NCBI GenBank assembly: GCA_023425485.1
Contig: JAFACO010000428.1
Span: 1-8,462, forward strand
DNA: 8,462 nt
Reading direction: 5' to 3'
Source: Bacillota bacterium
GTDB taxonomy: Bacteria; Bacillota; Clostridia; Lachnospirales; Lachnospiraceae
Below the pieces are notes generated by a model, which saw nothing but the letters and a program-made list of their open reading frames with translations, was not told the origin of the DNA and made no database searches. The position numbers and the translations under genes were made by a program. Position 1 is the stretch's first letter, and each line of letters opens with the position of its first letter. Shown here piece after piece: positions 7,384-8,462 of the stretch.

Positions 7384-7398
7384 GAAATCAAGAAAGAA

Positions 7399-7755
7399 TT
7401 ATTCTTCTTCCTCTTCCTCTTCTTCGTCATCAAACATGTCATCGTAGTCTTGAGAATCTAATAGCTCTTCGAATGCATCAGCTACTGCTTCAAATTCGTC
7501 ATCATCATCAATGTTGAGAAGTTCTGGATCTCCGCCATCCTTTTGAATGAAACGATATAAGAAAACATTATCTTCCTCTTCGCCTTCTTCTGGTTGAAGA
7601 GCAATGTATTCCTTGTTATCTACAGTGAAAATGTCTAAAATCATGCAGTTTAACTCTGTACCGTCATCTAATGATAATGTAATTGAATCATGTTCAAATT
7701 CGTGATCGTGATCGTGTCCGCAACCGCAGTCGCCGTCGTGATTATGTCCGCCCAT
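7399..7755 (-). CDS. DUF1292 (YrzB-like) family protein with His/Cys-rich N-terminus and poly-Glu tail
   Basis: The 118-residue protein has a DUF1292-type core: ITLSLDDGTELNCMILDIFTVDNKEYIALQP, then a VFLYRFIQ strand and an acidic helix ending in FEELLDSQDYDDMF. The family is widespread in Firmicutes and of unknown function; its members usually lie near mltG, yrrK or gltX-region housekeeping genes. Before the core is a cluster of six His and two Cys (H4, H6, C10, C12, H14, H16, H18, H22), which looks like a metal-binding segment. The protein ends in DDEEEEEEEE, encoded by GAA/GAG triplets prone to length change. I chose the start at 7755 because GAGG lies seven bases upstream; an upstream in-frame ATG at 7818 would add 21 Lys/Asn-rich residues without a good site. 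It converges on the helicase gene. The family call is firm; metal binding is inference. Confidence 0.9.
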   Translation of the reverse strand: MGGHNHDGDCGCGHDHDHEFEHDSITLSLDDGTELNCMILDIFTVDNKEYIALQPEEGEEEDNVFLYRFIQKDGGDPELLNIDDDDEFEAVADAFEELLDSQDYDDMFDDEEEEEEEE

Positions 7756-7840
7756 AATACTACCTCGCTTTTTCTTTTTTTCAGTGATTTGAATTCTGAT
7801 GTTACTATTATTCGTCATTAAGTCTTGCCTGTTTCAATCA

Positions 7841-7870
7841 CTTATATACTAATACTTTCGTAACTGTTCA
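7841..7870 (-). promoter_or_regulatory. Probable promoter of the DUF1292 gene
   Basis: Read on the - strand, TGAACA (7865-7870) and TATAAG (7841-7846) match the -35 and -10 consensus at four and five of six positions with an 18-base spacer. The start would be near 7834, about 80 bases before the initiation codon at 7755. The -35 overlaps the left arm of the 7860-7886 inverted repeat. Confidence 0.4.
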
Positions 7871-7886
7871 CTACCTTCACAGTTAC
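7860..7886. repeat. Perfect 8-bp inverted repeat, possible operator of the DUF1292 gene
   Basis: GTAACTGT (7860-7867) and ACAGTTAC (7879-7886) form a perfect inverted repeat with an 11-base spacer. It overlaps the predicted -35 of the divergent DUF1292 promoter, a position suited to a dimeric repressor or activator. No known binding-site consensus is recognised. Confidence 0.45.
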
Positions 7887-7924
7887 ATATTTTCTTCCTC
7901 AATTTATTATGGTTCCGCTAATAT

Positions 7925-7937
7925 TAGAGGACCTCTA
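7925..7937. repeat. 13-base palindrome TAGAGG-A-CCTCTA
   Basis: Two perfect 6-base arms flank a single central A in the divergent intergenic region. The spacer is too small for a stable full hairpin, so a DNA-binding site is a better guess than an RNA structure. A chance occurrence is possible. Confidence 0.4.
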
Positions 7938-7993
7938 GTAAAAATAGGAATACAAGTAGAATGTATCAGATTAAGGTAAAAAATGCAAGTACT

Positions 7994-8025
7994 ATTCCTT
8001 CATTTTGTAGAAACAGAATAGGAAT
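7994..8025. repeat. Hairpin with alternative pairing partner
   Basis: ATTCCT (7994-7999) pairs with AGGAAT (8020-8025), then past a two-base bulge ATTTTGT (8002-8008) pairs with ACAGAAT (8013-8019) around an AGAA loop. The same ATTCCT can instead pair with AGGAAT at 7946-7951, since ATAGGAAT occurs twice (7944-7951, 8018-8025). It lies upstream of the 8068-8096 promoter, so its transcription is unproven. Confidence 0.4.
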
Positions 8026-8067
8026 GATTATAGTTCAGCCTAGCAAGGTCTACGTTATGAGTTCCAC

Positions 8068-8096
8068 TTGGCAGAAGCATAGTGTAGTGGTATACT
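8068..8096 (+). promoter_or_regulatory. SigA-type promoter of the DinG-like helicase gene
   Basis: TTGGCA (8068-8073, five of six) and TATACT (8091-8096, five of six) are separated by exactly 17 bases, with an extended -10 TG at 8088-8089. The start would be near 8103, giving a leader of about 44 bases with AAGGAG (8134-8139) seven bases before ATG 8147. This supports that ATG over in-frame ATGs further upstream. Confidence 0.72.
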
Positions 8097-8146
8097 TAAA
8101 CAGACCGCCAGTTCTGGTAAGAGCTACTCAAGTAAGGAGCATCAAT

Positions 8147-8462
8147 ATGCAGGAAGATAAAAAAATAATAAAAATATCAGTACGAAATCTTGTAGAATTC
8201 ATCTTGTGCTCTGGAGATTTGGATAATACGAGGTCAAGAAATGCAGCGGATGCCATGCAAGCTGGAAGTAGGATACACCGTAAATTACAAAAGCAAATGG
8301 GTGATAACTACACCGCAGAGGTGCCGCTAAGTATCACGGTACCAGTAGTAAGTCAGGAGATTCCCTTTGAGCTAACCATAGAAGGAAGAGCCGATGGAAT
8401 AATTATAGATCGAAGTAAAAGAGAGGACATTATTCCGCTGTTTCTGGAAGAAGAGCTTCCTC
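8147..8462 (+). CDS. DinG/Rad3-like DNA helicase with N-terminal PD-(D/E)XK nuclease-like domain, N-terminal part
   Basis: About 105 residues are visible before the window ends. The N-terminus ISVRNLVEFIL-SGDLDN, then AMQAGSRIHRKLQKQMG and TIEGRADGIIID, closely fits the opening of the large COG1199 helicases of Lachnospiraceae, in which a Cas4-like PD-(D/E)XK domain precedes an XPD/DinG helicase. The Asp of GRADG (around residue 85) would be the first catalytic acid; the following E-x-K and the helicase motifs lie outside the window and cannot be checked. Known relatives are thought to act in DNA repair on branched or single-stranded ends. I chose ATG 8147, seven bases after AAGGAG and 50 bases after a good promoter. 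The frame stays open up to ATG 7961 but crosses that promoter, so a longer start is unlikely. It is divergent from the DUF1292 gene. Confidence 0.8.
   Translation, partial: MQEDKKIIKISVRNLVEFILCSGDLDNTRSRNAADAMQAGSRIHRKLQKQMGDNYTAEVPLSITVPVVSQEIPFELTIEGRADGIIIDRSKREDIIPLFLEEELP

Noticed and set aside
8072..8146. tRNA-like stretch (AGTGTAGTGGTATAC resembling a D-arm, CTCAAGT resembling a T-loop)
   Set aside because: No acceptor stem or T-stem can be formed, and the D-arm-like part is better explained by the promoter spacer and -10 box at 8068-8096.
7961..8146. In-frame 62-codon extension upstream of the DinG-like helicase start
   Set aside because: The frame is open by chance through a hairpin and a good SigA promoter. 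Relatives start close to the ISVRNLVEF segment, and the AAGGAG site points to ATG 8147.

Overview
The window looks like chromosomal DNA of a low-GC Gram-positive clostridium, most likely a Lachnospiraceae member close to Lachnoclostridium phytofermentans. The base composition is AT-rich, ribosome binding sites are strong GGAGG/AAGGAG types, promoters are SigA-like, and the gene set (GltX with an HVGN signature, a DUF1292 protein, a nuclease-fused DinG-like helicase) fits that family. The lineage is an inference from protein style; no database was searched.

Layout. Positions 1-2479 hold the end of an ABC-type operon on the + strand: the C-terminal part of a membrane-anchored beta-sandwich protein (1-488), a very acidic, low-complexity single-pass membrane protein (523-1164), and a MacB/FtsX-type permease (1154-2479) that overlaps it by 11 bases. 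The partner ATPase is not in the window and is presumably upstream. A 19-bp hairpin (2531-2573) closes the operon. A new promoter (2661-2689) then drives a leader with three hairpins and a possible 30-codon ORF. The leader runs into a zinc-ribbon membrane protein (2823-3350), followed 45 bases later by glutamyl-tRNA synthetase gltX (3396-4877).

A gene-free stretch of about 570 bases follows. It starts with a 147-base structure bounded by a 17-bp inverted repeat (4888-5034), which may be a MITE-like element or a structured RNA. Next is a 615-residue UvrD/Rep-like SF1 helicase (5455-7302), which converges on a DUF1292 gene on the - strand (7399-7755). The two share a bidirectional terminator (7348-7383). 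A divergent intergenic region of about 390 bases, holding several palindromes and a good SigA promoter (8068-8096), separates DUF1292 from the N-terminus of a DinG/Rad3-like helicase with a PD-(D/E)XK-type nuclease domain (8147 to the window end).

Functionally the window combines envelope transport, translation and DNA repair/replication housekeeping. The core genes are ordinary. The less explained parts are the two accessory membrane proteins of the ABC operon, the leader before the zinc-ribbon gene, the inverted-repeat element after gltX, and the metal-binding-like DUF1292 protein with its palindromic upstream region. I found no CRISPR array, tRNA, rRNA, transposase or phage gene.
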